From Halomonas sp. GFAJ-1 (lineage in GTDB: Bacteria > Pseudomonadota > Gammaproteobacteria > Pseudomonadales > Halomonadaceae), in NCBI GenBank assembly GCA_002966495.1, contig CP016490.1, forward strand, positions 2,852,001 through 2,916,000: a stretch of 64,000 nt of DNA, read 5' to 3'. Positions 1-9,738 of this stretch are shown here, piece after piece (the stretch's first letter is position 1; every line of letters starts with the position of its first letter). The notes beneath the pieces were generated by a model that searched no databases, was not told where the DNA came from, and worked only from the letters and a program-made list of their open reading frames with translations. The translations under genes were made by a program, and so were the position numbers.

Positions 1-122
1 GTCTTCTCGTGCTGACCACTAGAGAGCACCACTCCCCAACCACCTGGGCCTGGATTTCCTCGGCACGCCCCGTCGGTATAAACCGTCACCTGAGGCAGCC
101 CCTCGGCTACTTGCTTACTCAC
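1..122 (-). CDS. rnhA: Ribonuclease HI, N-terminal part (cut by window edge)
   Basis: The reverse strand from a GTG at 122 reads VSKQVAEGLPQVTVYTDGAC and continues RGNPGPGGWGVVL. This is the first beta strand and glycine-rich turn of RNase HI, with the catalytic Asp of YTDGAC. The enzyme cuts the RNA strand of RNA-DNA hybrids. An AAGGAT ribosome site lies about 8 bases before the GTG. The start overlaps the end of the upstream methyltransferase by 8 bases, so the two are probably co-translated. The rest of the gene lies outside the window. The neighbour order methyltransferase-rnhA beside gloB is the usual gammaproteobacterial one. Confidence 0.93.
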   Translation of the reverse strand, partial: MSKQVAEGLPQVTVYTDGACRGNPGPGGWGVVLSSGQHEK

Positions 123-915
123 GCTCTCTATCCTTATTTTGACGACGTTGATCTGATGACTGATAGCGCGCCGAAGCGCCGGTTCGTGTCGCACCTAACG
201 TGGAGGATGAAACGGGGGCGCTTAGGCCAAACTTAACTCGCTCGATAGGCGCATGGCGCTGGCGCCGCTGCGCTTGGATCATGTAGCTTTCACCAAGGGG
301 AAGATTATGTCTTCGCCCCCAAGCCTCCCAATGTTCGCCGCACTTGGCGTTCACTAGGCCTCGAAAGCAGCAATAGTCTACGCGCTCCACCTCAAAGTCG
401 ACAAACGCCAGCCAGTCTCGCAGCCGATTTGCGGTGCGCCACTGCCCATTCCACGGAAACTGAGGCTGCTTTTTACGCCAGCGCTGAGCGACCCCGCTGA
501 GGCTAACAGGGTTAAAGCCAAACAGTACTAATACACCGTTATCAGCCGTCACTCTCGCTGCCTCTTGAAGGGTGTAGTGAGCATCAGGTAGATGCTCCAG
601 CCAATGATGTACCACCACGGTATCTAAACAGCGGTCCGGCAGCGCCAGTTGGCCTGGCGGGCACACCAGCGTAGAGGGCGACTCTGCCAGGGCGCGGGTA
701 GGCGCCCATCGCATCATGTGGGGAATCGCTGACATGGTCATTAATGCCGGCCCCATACTCATCTCTAAGCTATGCCCCCCCTTGCGCCCTTCAACAACCG
801 GGCCTAAGCAAGCGCGCTGCACATCCCATAGTGAACGGCCAGCTTCGGTTTGCCAGTACGCCTGACTTTGAGCCATCCGCTTAGCGAGCATCGGTGCCAT
901 TGACGAATTTGACAT
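115..915 (-). CDS. Class I SAM-dependent methyltransferase, YafS-like
   Basis: A 266-residue protein with a methyltransferase core. The stretch LPDRCLDTVVVHHWLEHLPD around residues 92-111 is the typical post-motif of class I enzymes, followed by a GVLVLFGFNPVS strand. The first glycine motif is poorly conserved. The substrate is unknown. The position between rnhA and a divergent gloB matches yafS of Escherichia coli. The ATG at 915 is preceded by GGAGG about 12 bases upstream. The C-terminal 40 residues are rich in Arg, Ser and Gln and look disordered. The family assignment is firm; the function is not. Confidence 0.8.
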   Translation of the reverse strand: MSNSSMAPMLAKRMAQSQAYWQTEAGRSLWDVQRACLGPVVEGRKGGHSLEMSMGPALMTMSAIPHMMRWAPTRALAESPSTLVCPPGQLALPDRCLDTVVVHHWLEHLPDAHYTLQEAARVTADNGVLVLFGFNPVSLSGVAQRWRKKQPQFPWNGQWRTANRLRDWLAFVDFEVERVDYCCFRGLVNAKCGEHWEAWGRRHNLPLGESYMIQAQRRQRHAPIERVKFGLSAPVSSSTLGATRTGASARYQSSDQRRQNKDRERE

Positions 916-1108
916 GAACAGCGCTTCCCTCCACAGTAGCTATCTTTTAGCGACATTGGCGCCGATCTTGCGCGCGTCAAATAAACGGTCTAACAGTTGC
1001 TCAGCACAGCATAGTTATGTGCAGTTAGTGTGCAGATTACTAGCACCAATTTATTACTACTTATTCGTTATTAGAACTTTAACATTCGAACTTCAAAGGA
1101 TCTCGCCC

Positions 1109-1876
1109 ATGATGAGCGTGACACCGATTCCCGCCCTTAGCGATAACTATATTTGGCTATTGAGACAAGATACCAGTCAAAGCGTTTGCGTAGTGGATCC
1201 TGGTGAAGCGGCGCCGGTTATCGAGATTCTGGAGCGAGACTCTCTAAAACTAGACACCATATTAATTACCCACCATCACCACGATCATACCGGTGGGCTG
1301 AATGAACTGATTAAACGCTACTCGCCCCGTGTTATCGGTCCTGCTAACTCATCCATCGAAGGTATTGATGTGGCAGTAGGTGAAGGCGACGAAGTAAGAG
1401 TCATGGGGCGGCTGTTTGAAGTAATTACGACACCGGGTCACACCCTGGACCACATCAGCTACTTTACACCGGGCATTCCTGCTTTACTGTTCTGCGGCGA
1501 CACGCTGTTTTGTGCAGGATGCGGCCGCCTTTTTGAGGGTTCCCCTGAGCAAATGTTCGCATCGCTGAAAAAGATTACGGAACTCCCTGAGGATACACTG
1601 GTCTTTGCAGCCCATGAATATACGCAAGCAAATCTAACGTTTGCGCGTGCTGCAGACCCTGACAATAAAGACGTTGAATACGCCTGGCAGGAGTGTGAAA
1701 AGGCGTGGGCACTCGACCGGCCCACCTTACCCAGCACGATAGGACGCGAGCTGAAAATTAACCCCTACCTGCGTGTGAGCACCGACAGCGTTCGCCAAGC
1801 GGCAGGAACACAGGGTTCTAATGATGACGATCTCGCCACATTCACCACTCTTCGCGAGTGGAAGAACCGTTTTTAA
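1109..1876 (+). CDS. gloB: Hydroxyacylglutathione hydrolase (glyoxalase II)
   Basis: The enzyme hydrolyses S-D-lactoylglutathione to D-lactate and glutathione, the second step of methylglyoxal detoxification. The metallo-beta-lactamase motif THHHHDHTGG is at residues 54-63, giving ligands His55, His57, Asp59 and His60. Later ligands sit in GHTLDH, FCGDTLF and AAHEYT. The C-terminal NPYLR and EWKN motifs that bind glutathione are present. An open frame runs back to 914, but the AAAGGA at about 1095 and homology place the start at ATG 1109 (or the adjacent ATG 1112), giving 255 residues, the normal length. It is divergent from the methyltransferase. Confidence 0.95.
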   Translation: MMSVTPIPALSDNYIWLLRQDTSQSVCVVDPGEAAPVIEILERDSLKLDTILITHHHHDHTGGLNELIKRYSPRVIGPANSSIEGIDVAVGEGDEVRVMGRLFEVITTPGHTLDHISYFTPGIPALLFCGDTLFCAGCGRLFEGSPEQMFASLKKITELPEDTLVFAAHEYTQANLTFARAADPDNKDVEYAWQECEKAWALDRPTLPSTIGRELKINPYLRVSTDSVRQAAGTQGSNDDDLATFTTLREWKNRF

Positions 1877-1905
1877 GAAAACTATCGTAAAGAAACGTAC
1901 CGACT

Positions 1906-3168
1906 ATGACTTATCGAACGATTCGCCAGCGCCTGCTGTTAAGCGCGGGTAGCACCGTAATAATGGGCTTTTTTATGGCAGCGGCAGCAAATTCACAGGC
2001 CTCTGCTACCGATTACACAAGCACTTACAGGTCCGCTACGCCGGGTGAATCTTCCACCACCTCGCCGGCAACAGCCACCCCGGATACCACAGTGCAGCCT
2101 GCAACTGCCCAGGCCACGCCGCAGCCTTCCACTTTTCATACCCATTTCTGGGATGCCTTGGTATTAGAACCAAAGGATGCGTGGAGTTCGTTACGCGCAA
2201 ACTTTCAATGGCAAGAAAAGCAGCTATCTACCGAGGCTCAAGCCAGAGTCGATAAGTGGATTGAGCATTATCAGGCAAGCCCGCAAAATATTGTGGCCAT
2301 CACTGAGCGGGCTACGCCCTGGCTAGCGTGGATCAATCAGCAGGTTAAAGAGCGTGGCTTGCCGGGTGAAATTGCCCTTATTCCTTTTGTCGAAAGCTCC
2401 TTTGACCCGAGTGCACGTAGCCACCGAGGAGCTGCCGGGCTATGGCAATTTATGCCGCGCACGGGCGATGCGCTCGGTTTAGTGCGCAACGGTAACTACG
2501 ACGGTCGGCTGGATGTCGTCACTTCCACCGAAGCAGCACTGGATTACCTAGAAATGCAGGCCGATGAGTGGTACCAAGGTGATTTGATGCTATCGCTGGC
2601 GGCCTATAATGCGGGCGCAGGCACGGTTAATCGCGCTCAACGGCAAGCGCAGGGCCAAGGGTTACCAGGCGAGTACTGGGATCTTGCCCTCCCCAATGAA
2701 ACCATGCAGTACGTCCCCAAGCTTAAAGCCATCGCCACCATTATCAATGACCCTGAATTTTATGGCATCAGCCTGCCGGAAATTCACTCCGATCCCGCCT
2801 TTGCCAAGGTGCAGTTAGAGCAGCCAGTGAGTCTTGCTCAAGCATCGCGGTTATTAGATGTCAGCCAATCCGCGCTGGCCGAGCTAAACCCTGGTCTGCT
2901 GAATGGCAGTATCGATTTGCATAGTGCACAAACGTTATTAGTGCCCGAAGAAGTCGATACACAGGTATTGGCGCAGCTTTCGCAATCAGGCAGCAGCGAG
3001 CTTGCCACAACGGCGACCCCAGATGTGCACCGCGTTGAAAATGGTGACAACCTGTCAGCCATTGCGGCACGCTATAATCTTAATCAGCAGGATCTAATCA
3101 GATGGAATGCACTAACCCGACCTGAATCCATTCAGCCAGGGCAACTACTTAGCCTCTCAGGGCGTTAA
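1906..3168 (+). CDS. mltD: Membrane-bound lytic murein transglycosylase D
   Basis: MltD cuts the glycan strands of peptidoglycan and releases 1,6-anhydromuropeptides in the periplasm. The 420-residue product begins with a hydrophobic signal segment (residues 8-30), then a Ser/Thr/Pro-rich linker (35-76). The SLT domain follows at about 135-280, with catalytic Glu163 in PFVESSFDP and the motifs GLWQFMPRTG and LAAYNAGAGTVNRA. One LysM repeat closes the protein (about 374-418, VENGDNLSAIAARYN). No lipobox cysteine is seen in the signal peptide. It lies 29 bases after gloB, as in many gammaproteobacteria. E. coli MltD has more LysM repeats. Confidence 0.92.
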   Translation: MTYRTIRQRLLLSAGSTVIMGFFMAAAANSQASATDYTSTYRSATPGESSTTSPATATPDTTVQPATAQATPQPSTFHTHFWDALVLEPKDAWSSLRANFQWQEKQLSTEAQARVDKWIEHYQASPQNIVAITERATPWLAWINQQVKERGLPGEIALIPFVESSFDPSARSHRGAAGLWQFMPRTGDALGLVRNGNYDGRLDVVTSTEAALDYLEMQADEWYQGDLMLSLAAYNAGAGTVNRAQRQAQGQGLPGEYWDLALPNETMQYVPKLKAIATIINDPEFYGISLPEIHSDPAFAKVQLEQPVSLAQASRLLDVSQSALAELNPGLLNGSIDLHSAQTLLVPEEVDTQVLAQLSQSGSSELATTATPDVHRVENGDNLSAIAARYNLNQQDLIRWNALTRPESIQPGQLLSLSGR

Positions 3169-3209
3169 AGCTGGGTATCCAATGGCTGTGTTCACAAAGG
3201 ATGTTACTC

Positions 3210-5114
3210 ATGTCACGCAGTGTGTTGTTTGCCAAAGCAATGATGCTAGCCAGCTGCTTTATGCTCAGCATGCCACTCATTGCCTCGGAACGTGAGGCGA
3301 ATACCGGCACACCGCCACTTGTGGTAAATGAGTACGTCTCTACCCCTATTGAAACCAAGCACGGGCTGTCTCTTTACGACAGCCCCGAACTGCCAGTGGA
3401 CTTCGCCTACTTTCCTCACGTCAATCCGTCGGCGCCCAAAGGCGGCACTATCACCCATACCGCCGTAGGCGGCAGCTTTGACTCGACCAACCCCTTTATT
3501 ATCCGCGGCACCCCTGCCACGGGCATTTCAAACATCTACGATACGTTGATGGCCAGCAACCCTGGCGAACCCTTTAGCCTGTATGGGTTATTGGCAAAAG
3601 GCGTTCGCTTAGACCCTAACCGAGAGTGGATTGAGTTTGACCTTCGTTCTGAGGCACGTTTTCAAGATGGCGAGCCGGTTACCGCCTATGACGTGGTCTT
3701 CTCGTTCAACCTATTACGCGATGAAGGTAACCCTTTTTATGCTAGTTATTACGCGGGGGTAGAGCGCGTCATCGCCCAAAGCGAGCACCAGGTGCGCTTT
3801 GAGTTTAACGATACTGAATCACGTGAACTGCCGTTAATTGTGGCGCAACTCCCCATCTTTCCCCGTCACTACTGGGAGCCGCGGGATTTCACCGCACCTA
3901 CCCTTGCTGCCCACCCCGGCTCTGGCCCTTACCGTATTAGTAACGTAGACCCTGGTCGACGCATCGTATTTCAACGAGACGAAAACTACTGGGGTAAAGA
4001 CCTACCAGTTAATGTCGGCCGCTACAACATTGACCAAATTGTGTATGAGTACTACCGAGACCGTGATATTGCTTGGGAAGCTTTTAAAGCAGGTTTGACA
4101 GATTTTCGCGTTGATGCTCGGGCGGCCACCTGGGCCATCGGCTATGATTTCCCTGCTTATCGCGATGGATTGGTGAAACGCATTACCGTGCCCGATGTAA
4201 ATCCTTCGATGATGCAGGCGTTTGTGTTCAACCTGCGTAAAGAGAAATTCCAAGATCCACGCGTGCGTGAAGCGTTGAGCCTGACCTTCGATTTTCCGTG
4301 GCTCAATACCAATATTTTTTACGACACTTACCAGCGCACTGAAAGCTTCTTCCAAAACTCTGAAATGGAGGCTGTCGGGCCACCCTCAGAGGAAGAGCTG
4401 GCATTGTTAGCGCCATTTCGAGATGAGCTACTCGCCTCTCACCAGTCTGAAAGACTGTTTACCGAACCACTGCCTGTTGCCCACCCCACTGAGCTACGTG
4501 AGCGTTTGAGGCTAGCCTTGGACTTGTTACGTGAAGCGGGATATGACGTCGTTGATGGCGTGCTCGTTAATAATGACACCGGTCGCCCGTTAAGCTTAGA
4601 AGTGCTGCTTTATGATTCTGGTTTGGAGCGGGTGGTACAACCCATGCTTCGCAATATGGCACGCCTAGGTGTTCAAACATCGCTGCGTATAGTGGATATT
4701 AACCAATTCCTTAATCGTCAACGCAGCTACGATTACGACATGGTGATCAGCCACTTTCCACAGTCAAACAACCCTGGTAACGAACAGCGCGATTACTGGA
4801 CAAGTGCCGCCGCAGAAGCACCCCAGAGCCGTAACCGTATGGCATTAGCGCACCCTGCCGTTGATGCACTGGTTGAACAGCTCATCCGCGCAGAGGATCG
4901 TGAATCACTCGACACCGTTGCCCACGCCCTTGACCGAGTACTTCGCTGGGGATTTTACGTGATCCCCCATTACCACTCGGGGGAAACCCGTATTGCCGTG
5001 TGGGATAAATTTGGTTATCCAGAGCCCTTCCCTGAATATGCCATGGATTTAGATGCCTGGTGGGTGGATACCGACCGCGAGGCAGAACTGCAGCGCCGTC
5101 ACCGACGCCGCTGA
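3210..5114 (+). CDS. yejA: Peptide ABC transporter substrate-binding protein, YejA-like
   Basis: Periplasmic binding protein of a YejABEF-type importer (SBP family 5), which takes up oligopeptides and, in E. coli, microcin C. The 634 residues start with a signal peptide (hydrophobic to about residue 23, ending in MPLIASE). Family features include the early HVNPSAPKGG and TVGGSFDSTNPF-like stretch, and GSGPYRI around residue 230. AAAGGA at 3196-3201 lies 8 bases before ATG 3210; an in-frame ATG at 3201 overlaps that ribosome site and is unlikely. First gene of a four-gene operon with yejB, yejE and yejF. Confidence 0.92.
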   Translation: MSRSVLFAKAMMLASCFMLSMPLIASEREANTGTPPLVVNEYVSTPIETKHGLSLYDSPELPVDFAYFPHVNPSAPKGGTITHTAVGGSFDSTNPFIIRGTPATGISNIYDTLMASNPGEPFSLYGLLAKGVRLDPNREWIEFDLRSEARFQDGEPVTAYDVVFSFNLLRDEGNPFYASYYAGVERVIAQSEHQVRFEFNDTESRELPLIVAQLPIFPRHYWEPRDFTAPTLAAHPGSGPYRISNVDPGRRIVFQRDENYWGKDLPVNVGRYNIDQIVYEYYRDRDIAWEAFKAGLTDFRVDARAATWAIGYDFPAYRDGLVKRITVPDVNPSMMQAFVFNLRKEKFQDPRVREALSLTFDFPWLNTNIFYDTYQRTESFFQNSEMEAVGPPSEEELALLAPFRDELLASHQSERLFTEPLPVAHPTELRERLRLALDLLREAGYDVVDGVLVNNDTGRPLSLEVLLYDSGLERVVQPMLRNMARLGVQTSLRIVDINQFLNRQRSYDYDMVISHFPQSNNPGNEQRDYWTSAAAEAPQSRNRMALAHPAVDALVEQLIRAEDRESLDTVAHALDRVLRWGFYVIPHYHSGETRIAVWDKFGYPEPFPEYAMDLDAWWVDTDREAELQRRHRRR

Positions 5115-5134
5115 ACCTGTTTAAGGAGTACTCC

Positions 5135-6208
5135 GTGGCACGCTATACCCTGCGTCGTTTGCTACTGATGATACCGACCCTATTCGGCATCATGTTGCTC
5201 AACTTTATGATTGTCCAAGCAGCCCCCGGCGGCCCCATCGACCAGATGCTGGCACGCTTTGAGGGTGCTGATGCCATGGCCAGCACACGCTTGGACATGG
5301 GCGGTGCCGATGTCCAAGTAAGCGATGATTCCCGTGGTGCGCGGGGTATCGATCCACGTTTTATAGAGCAGCTGGAGCAGCAGTTTGGCTTTGATAAGCC
5401 CGCCCATGAACGTTTCATCGGCATGATGGTGGACTACCTTACCTTCGACTTCGGCACTAGCTTCTTTCGCGACCGACCGGTGATCGAGCTAATGATTGAG
5501 CGCCTGCCGGTGTCCATCTCACTAGGGCTTTGGACGACGTTACTGGTTTACTTAATTTCGATCCCTCTTGGTATTCGTAAAGCCCTTCGGCATGGTTCGC
5601 GCTTTGACGTGTGGACCTCAGGGCTTGTGGTAGTGGGGTACGCTATCCCGGGGTTTTTATTCGCTATTTTGCTGATTGTGCTGTTCGCAGGGGGCACCTA
5701 CCTGGACTGGTTCCCGCTGCGTGGCTTAACCTCGCCCGATTTTGCCGACCTATCACCCTGGGGCAAAGTAAAAGACTATTTCTGGCACATCACGCTTCCC
5801 GTTACGGCTGCCGCCATTGGTAGCTTCGCGACATTAACCATGCTAACCAAAAACAGCTTCTTGGACGAAATTCACAAGCAGTATGTACTCACTGCCCGCG
5901 CCAAAGGCGCTGATGAGCATCGTATTCTTTACGGCCACGTATTCCGTAACGCGATGCTGATTATTATTGCTGGTCTGCCGGCCGCCATGATCGGTATTTT
6001 CTTTACCGGCGCACTGCTCATTGAGGTTATTTTCTCGCTGGATGGGCTGGGCTTGTTGGGCTTTGAGGCCGTTATGCAACGGGACTACCCCGTTATCTTT
6101 GGCACGCTGTTTCTGTATACCGTCATCGGCCTGATACTGAAGCTAATATCCGATTTAACCTATGTGTGGGTCGACCCGCGCATCGACTTTGCCTCAAGGG
6201 AGTCGTAA
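5135..6208 (+). CDS. yejB: ABC transporter permease, YejB-like
   Basis: Inner-membrane permease of the peptide importer, 357 residues and about six membrane helices. The N-terminal helix RRLLLMIPTLFGIMLLNFMI is typical of DppB/YejB proteins. The EAA cytoplasmic loop that contacts the ATPase is seen in YVLTARAKGADEHRILYGHV. I chose GTG 5135 because TAAGGAG lies 8 bases before it; a longer frame from 5060 would overlap yejA and add an unrelated stretch. The gap to yejA is 20 bases and to yejE is 2 bases. Confidence 0.92.
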   Translation: MARYTLRRLLLMIPTLFGIMLLNFMIVQAAPGGPIDQMLARFEGADAMASTRLDMGGADVQVSDDSRGARGIDPRFIEQLEQQFGFDKPAHERFIGMMVDYLTFDFGTSFFRDRPVIELMIERLPVSISLGLWTTLLVYLISIPLGIRKALRHGSRFDVWTSGLVVVGYAIPGFLFAILLIVLFAGGTYLDWFPLRGLTSPDFADLSPWGKVKDYFWHITLPVTAAAIGSFATLTMLTKNSFLDEIHKQYVLTARAKGADEHRILYGHVFRNAMLIIIAGLPAAMIGIFFTGALLIEVIFSLDGLGLLGFEAVMQRDYPVIFGTLFLYTVIGLILKLISDLTYVWVDPRIDFASRES

Positions 6209-6210
6209 AG

Positions 6211-7284
6211 ATGGGCTTTATCTCCTCTCGGCTATCGCCTATCACCTTGCGCCGTTTAGCGGCTTTCAAAGCCAACCGACGCGCACGCGTTTCGCTATGG
6301 TTATTTGGCGTGCTGTTTATTCTCAGCCTGTTCGCAGAACTCATTGCCAACGACAAACCTATCGTGATGCAGTACGACGGCCAATGGTATATACCGCTGC
6401 TCGTCGCCTATCCAGAAACAGAGTTCGGCGGTTTTTTACCCACACGAACCGACTACCTAGACCCCTTCATTCAGCAGCAAATTAACGAAAACGGCTGGGC
6501 TTTGTGGCCCCTTATCCCGTTCTCCTACCAAACGCTAGACATGCAGATGACCCAACCCTCCCCTGCACCGCCCGATGGCCGCCACTGGCTGGGCACCGAC
6601 GACCAGGGGCGCGATGTGTTAGCACGTGTCATTTACGGGTTTCGGTTATCGGTGGTCTTTGCCTTAGTGCTCACCGCAGGCTCACTGGTTCTGGGTGTGC
6701 TGGTAGGGGGCATTCAGGGTTACTTCGGCGGCAAGGTGGATTTAATTGGGCAACGCATGACAGAAATATGGTCGGGGCTGCCGGTGCTTTTTTTACTGAT
6801 TATTCTTGCAAGCTTTGTGCAGCCCGGTTTTTGGTGGCTACTGGGCATTATGCTGATGTTTTCGTGGCTGGGGCTGGTGGATATCGTACGCGCTGAGTTT
6901 TTGCGCGCCCGAAATCTGGAATACGTGCGCGCCGCAAAGGCGATGGGCCTGCCCTCTCGGCTAATTATGTGGCGGCATGTGCTACCTAACGCGATGGTGG
7001 CTACCCTTACCTTTATTCCCTTCTTATTCACTGGCGCTATCGGGACACTCACCGCTCTCGACTTTTTGGGGTTCGGCCTGCCCCCTGGGGCTCCTTCCCT
7101 CGGGGAACTGGCGGCACAAGGCAAAAACAACCTACACGCCCCTTGGCTAGGTATTACTGCCTTTATGACGTTAGCCTTTATGCTCTCGTTGCTGGTATTC
7201 ATTGGCGAAGGCCTAAGGGATGCCTTCGACCCACGCCATGTGAAGCAGCACCCATCATCCGCCCAGGAAACCCAGCATGCCTAA
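6211..7284 (+). CDS. yejE: ABC transporter permease, YejE-like
   Basis: Second permease of the peptide importer (357 residues). It has an N-terminal helix near residues 28-45, a large periplasmic loop with the GRHWLGTDDQGRDVLARVIY motif of DppC/OppC proteins, then five helices. The EAA loop is YVRAAKAMGLPSRLIMWRHV. The start at ATG 6211 is just 2 bases after the yejB stop, with AAGGGAG in the end of yejB. The stop overlaps the yejF start by 8 bases. Confidence 0.92.
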   Translation: MGFISSRLSPITLRRLAAFKANRRARVSLWLFGVLFILSLFAELIANDKPIVMQYDGQWYIPLLVAYPETEFGGFLPTRTDYLDPFIQQQINENGWALWPLIPFSYQTLDMQMTQPSPAPPDGRHWLGTDDQGRDVLARVIYGFRLSVVFALVLTAGSLVLGVLVGGIQGYFGGKVDLIGQRMTEIWSGLPVLFLLIILASFVQPGFWWLLGIMLMFSWLGLVDIVRAEFLRARNLEYVRAAKAMGLPSRLIMWRHVLPNAMVATLTFIPFLFTGAIGTLTALDFLGFGLPPGAPSLGELAAQGKNNLHAPWLGITAFMTLAFMLSLLVFIGEGLRDAFDPRHVKQHPSSAQETQHA

Positions 7285-8875
7285 TCAGGTAAACACCGCT
7301 AAGCCGCTACTACGCTTAAACGAGTTTTCGGTTTCCTTCGATGGCAACGTGGTTGTCGACTCCCTTTCGCTCACTGTGAACGCGGGTGAAACGCTGGCCA
7401 TTGTGGGTGAATCGGGCTCAGGCAAGTCGGTTTCTGCATTGGGTGCCATTAATTTACTACCCAGCAACGCCACTGTTCATGGTGAGCGGTGGCTAGAGGA
7501 CATCGACTTAAATCAACTAACTGGCAGGGATTGGAACGGGGTGCGGGGAAACCGGGTTGGCTTTATTTTTCAAGAGCCCATGACCTCGCTTAACCCCTTA
7601 CACCGCATTGGAAAGCAGATCGGTGAAACCTTGCGGCTTCACCAAGGGCTTAGCGGCCAAGCAGCTCGCATGCGCGCCAAATCGCTATTAGAGCAGGTCA
7701 AACTACCCCGCTCGGAAGAGTTGCTTGATGCATGGCCTCATCAACTTTCCGGTGGCCAGCGCCAGCGGGTGATGATTGCCATGGCAATTGCCAACAATCC
7801 AACACTGTTAATAGCCGATGAACCCACTACCGCCCTCGACGTCACCGTACAGCAGGAAATTCTAGCCCTGCTCAAAGAACTGCGTGACCAACATGGCATG
7901 GGTGTGTTGTTTATCAGCCACGATTTGAATCTCGTACGCCGCCACGCGGACAGGGTTTGCGTCATGTATCAAGGTAAGCTGCAGGAAGCCGGTAGCGTTA
8001 CCGAGGTATTTAACAATCCGCAAAGCGACTACACAAAAGCGCTGATTGCCGCGGAGCCCGAAGGCCGGCCAGCAGCCCCGACCGATACCACACCGCTATT
8101 AACCACGCACCAGCTTAGCGTTAGTTTTAAGCGGCCTAAAACGGGGCTTTTTCAGCGCCAGCCACCCGCTTTTGAAGCCCTAAAAGCGACAAATTTAACT
8201 ATTGCCCCTGGTGAAACCCTGGGCATTGTCGGGGAATCTGGCTCTGGCAAGACCACCCTTGCCTCGGCGATCATGCGTTTAGTGACTAGCCAAGGTGACG
8301 TCTCATTGGGCGATGCCACGCTAAGCCAACTCTCCGGCGATGCGCTAAGGCGCCAGCGTCATCGCTTACAAATGGTGTTTCAAGACCCTTACGGCGCACT
8401 TTCCCCGCGCATGTCCGTGTTTGATATTGTTAGCGAAGGTGTGCGGTTTCATTACCCTACTCTGTCGACCACAGAAGTCACCGAGCGGGTGCACCGAACG
8501 CTACGCGAAGTGGGCCTACCGGAAAGCTGTGCTGCGCGGTACCCTCACGAGTTTTCCGGCGGACAGCGACAGCGCATTGCCGTGGCGCGCGCCATCATTT
8601 TAGAACCAGAGTTGCTGGTATTGGATGAGCCAACCTCAGCGCTAGACCGTACCGTGCAGAAGCAGCTAGTGACGCTACTTCGCGAACTTCAGGCACGCCG
8701 CCAGCTAAGCTACCTGTTTATCAGTCACGACCTCGCCGTGGTTCGCGCCATGGCACACCGGATCATGGTGCTCAAGGATGGTGTCGTGGTTGAACAAGGG
8801 AACTGCCTTGAAGTACTTGCTACCCCTAAGCACGCTTATACCAAAGCGCTTATAGAAGCCGCCCATCTAAGCTAG
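7277..8875 (+). CDS. yejF: Duplicated ABC transporter ATPase, YejF-like
   Basis: The 532-residue protein carries two nucleotide-binding domains in one chain, as YejF does. The first has Walker A GESGSGKS at residues 44-51, signature LSGGQRQRV and Walker B LLIADEPTTALD. The second has Walker A GESGSGKTT near residue 318, signature FSGGQRQRI and Walker B LLVLDEPTSALD. It powers uptake through YejB/YejE. No oligopeptide-type C-terminal Cys motif is evident. The ATG overlaps the yejE stop by 8 bases, so translation is likely coupled. Confidence 0.93.
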   Translation: MPNQVNTAKPLLRLNEFSVSFDGNVVVDSLSLTVNAGETLAIVGESGSGKSVSALGAINLLPSNATVHGERWLEDIDLNQLTGRDWNGVRGNRVGFIFQEPMTSLNPLHRIGKQIGETLRLHQGLSGQAARMRAKSLLEQVKLPRSEELLDAWPHQLSGGQRQRVMIAMAIANNPTLLIADEPTTALDVTVQQEILALLKELRDQHGMGVLFISHDLNLVRRHADRVCVMYQGKLQEAGSVTEVFNNPQSDYTKALIAAEPEGRPAAPTDTTPLLTTHQLSVSFKRPKTGLFQRQPPAFEALKATNLTIAPGETLGIVGESGSGKTTLASAIMRLVTSQGDVSLGDATLSQLSGDALRRQRHRLQMVFQDPYGALSPRMSVFDIVSEGVRFHYPTLSTTEVTERVHRTLREVGLPESCAARYPHEFSGGQRQRIAVARAIILEPELLVLDEPTSALDRTVQKQLVTLLRELQARRQLSYLFISHDLAVVRAMAHRIMVLKDGVVVEQGNCLEVLATPKHAYTKALIEAAHLS

Positions 8876-8973
8876 CGTCTGCTTAACGCTCAGTTTTTGG
8901 CACTACTTGCTAACAGATGAACAGCCCCTATAGACCAGTACAAGATAACGGTATAAAAATGCTCATTGCTATT

Positions 8974-9008
8974 AAAACGCCCCACTGCAAAGCCATGCCA
9001 ATGGGGCG
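8974..9008 (-). terminator. Rho-independent terminator of rsuA operon
   Basis: On the reverse strand CGCCCCA (9008-9002) pairs with TGGGGCG (8984-8978), and TTTTAAT follows. The stem is only 7 bp with a 17-base loop, and the T-run is short. It lies 25 bases after the rsuA stop. The interval 8876-9033 holds nothing else recognisable. Confidence 0.55.
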
Positions 9009-9033
9009 CCGGAAAACTTTCGTCCATATAAGG

Positions 9034-9738
9034 CTAGAAACTAGCAATCTCTTCGGGCGTAAGCTCTCGCCATTCACCCGGCGCTAAGTCATCCGGCAGT
9101 ACCACGTCGCCAATCGAACGTCGGTGCAGCGTGGTCACGTGATTACCTAAGGCAGCAAACATTCGTTTTACTTGGTGATAGCGCCCTTCGGTTATCGTCA
9201 GTTCGGCTTGTTGTGGCGTAATAAAGCGCAGCGTGGCGGGCTGAGTGGGTGTCTCTTCACCGTCTAGCATGATCCCTTCGGCCACCTGCTTCACCGCCCA
9301 CTGAGCCGACTCATCCTCAAATGGCTCAGCCAAATCAGCAATATACACCTTCGCACAGCGATGGCGCGGAGAGGTCACCCGGTGGGACCACTGCCCATCG
9401 TCAGTCAACAATAACAGGCCGGTGGTGTCGACATCTAGCCGCCCTACCGGCTGTAGCCGCTCCACTTTCGGCAGGTCAATCAAGTCAATTACCCGTGGAT
9501 AGAGCCCACGCCGAGCGGTGCACTCGACGTCCACCGGTTTATGCATCATCAGGTAACGCAGCCCGACTAATACCAGCGTTTCACCGTTGAGTTTTACTTC
9601 ATCGTGGGCAGTATCTATCTGGGTCGCTGATTGCTTGATGAGTTCACCATTTAAGGTAACTTCTTCATTTTTCAGCGCCCGCTTGGCTAAGCTGCGGGTT
9701 AATGGAGTTGTTTCACTCAAGAAGCGATCAAGGCGCAT
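9034..9738 (-). CDS. rsuA: 16S rRNA pseudouridine(516) synthase
   Basis: RsuA converts U516 of 16S rRNA to pseudouridine. The 234 residues start with an S4-like RNA-binding domain (MRLDRFLSETTPLTRSLAKRALK). The catalytic domain has the Asp motif PVGRLDVDTTGLLLLTDDG and the C-terminal EGRYHQVKRMFAALGN motif. ATG 9738 was chosen by homology and by CAGGAG about 9 bases before it. The start sits inside the stop of the preceding amidase gene (TAATG), so the two genes are translationally coupled. Confidence 0.93.
   Translation of the reverse strand: MRLDRFLSETTPLTRSLAKRALKNEEVTLNGELIKQSATQIDTAHDEVKLNGETLVLVGLRYLMMHKPVDVECTARRGLYPRVIDLIDLPKVERLQPVGRLDVDTTGLLLLTDDGQWSHRVTSPRHRCAKVYIADLAEPFEDESAQWAVKQVAEGIMLDGEETPTQPATLRFITPQQAELTITEGRYHQVKRMFAALGNHVTTLHRRSIGDVVLPDDLAPGEWRELTPEEIASF

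Noticed and set aside
914..1108. N-terminal extension of gloB by 65 residues
   Set aside because: The extension has no similarity to glyoxalase II, and a good ribosome site lies just before the inner ATG at 1109.
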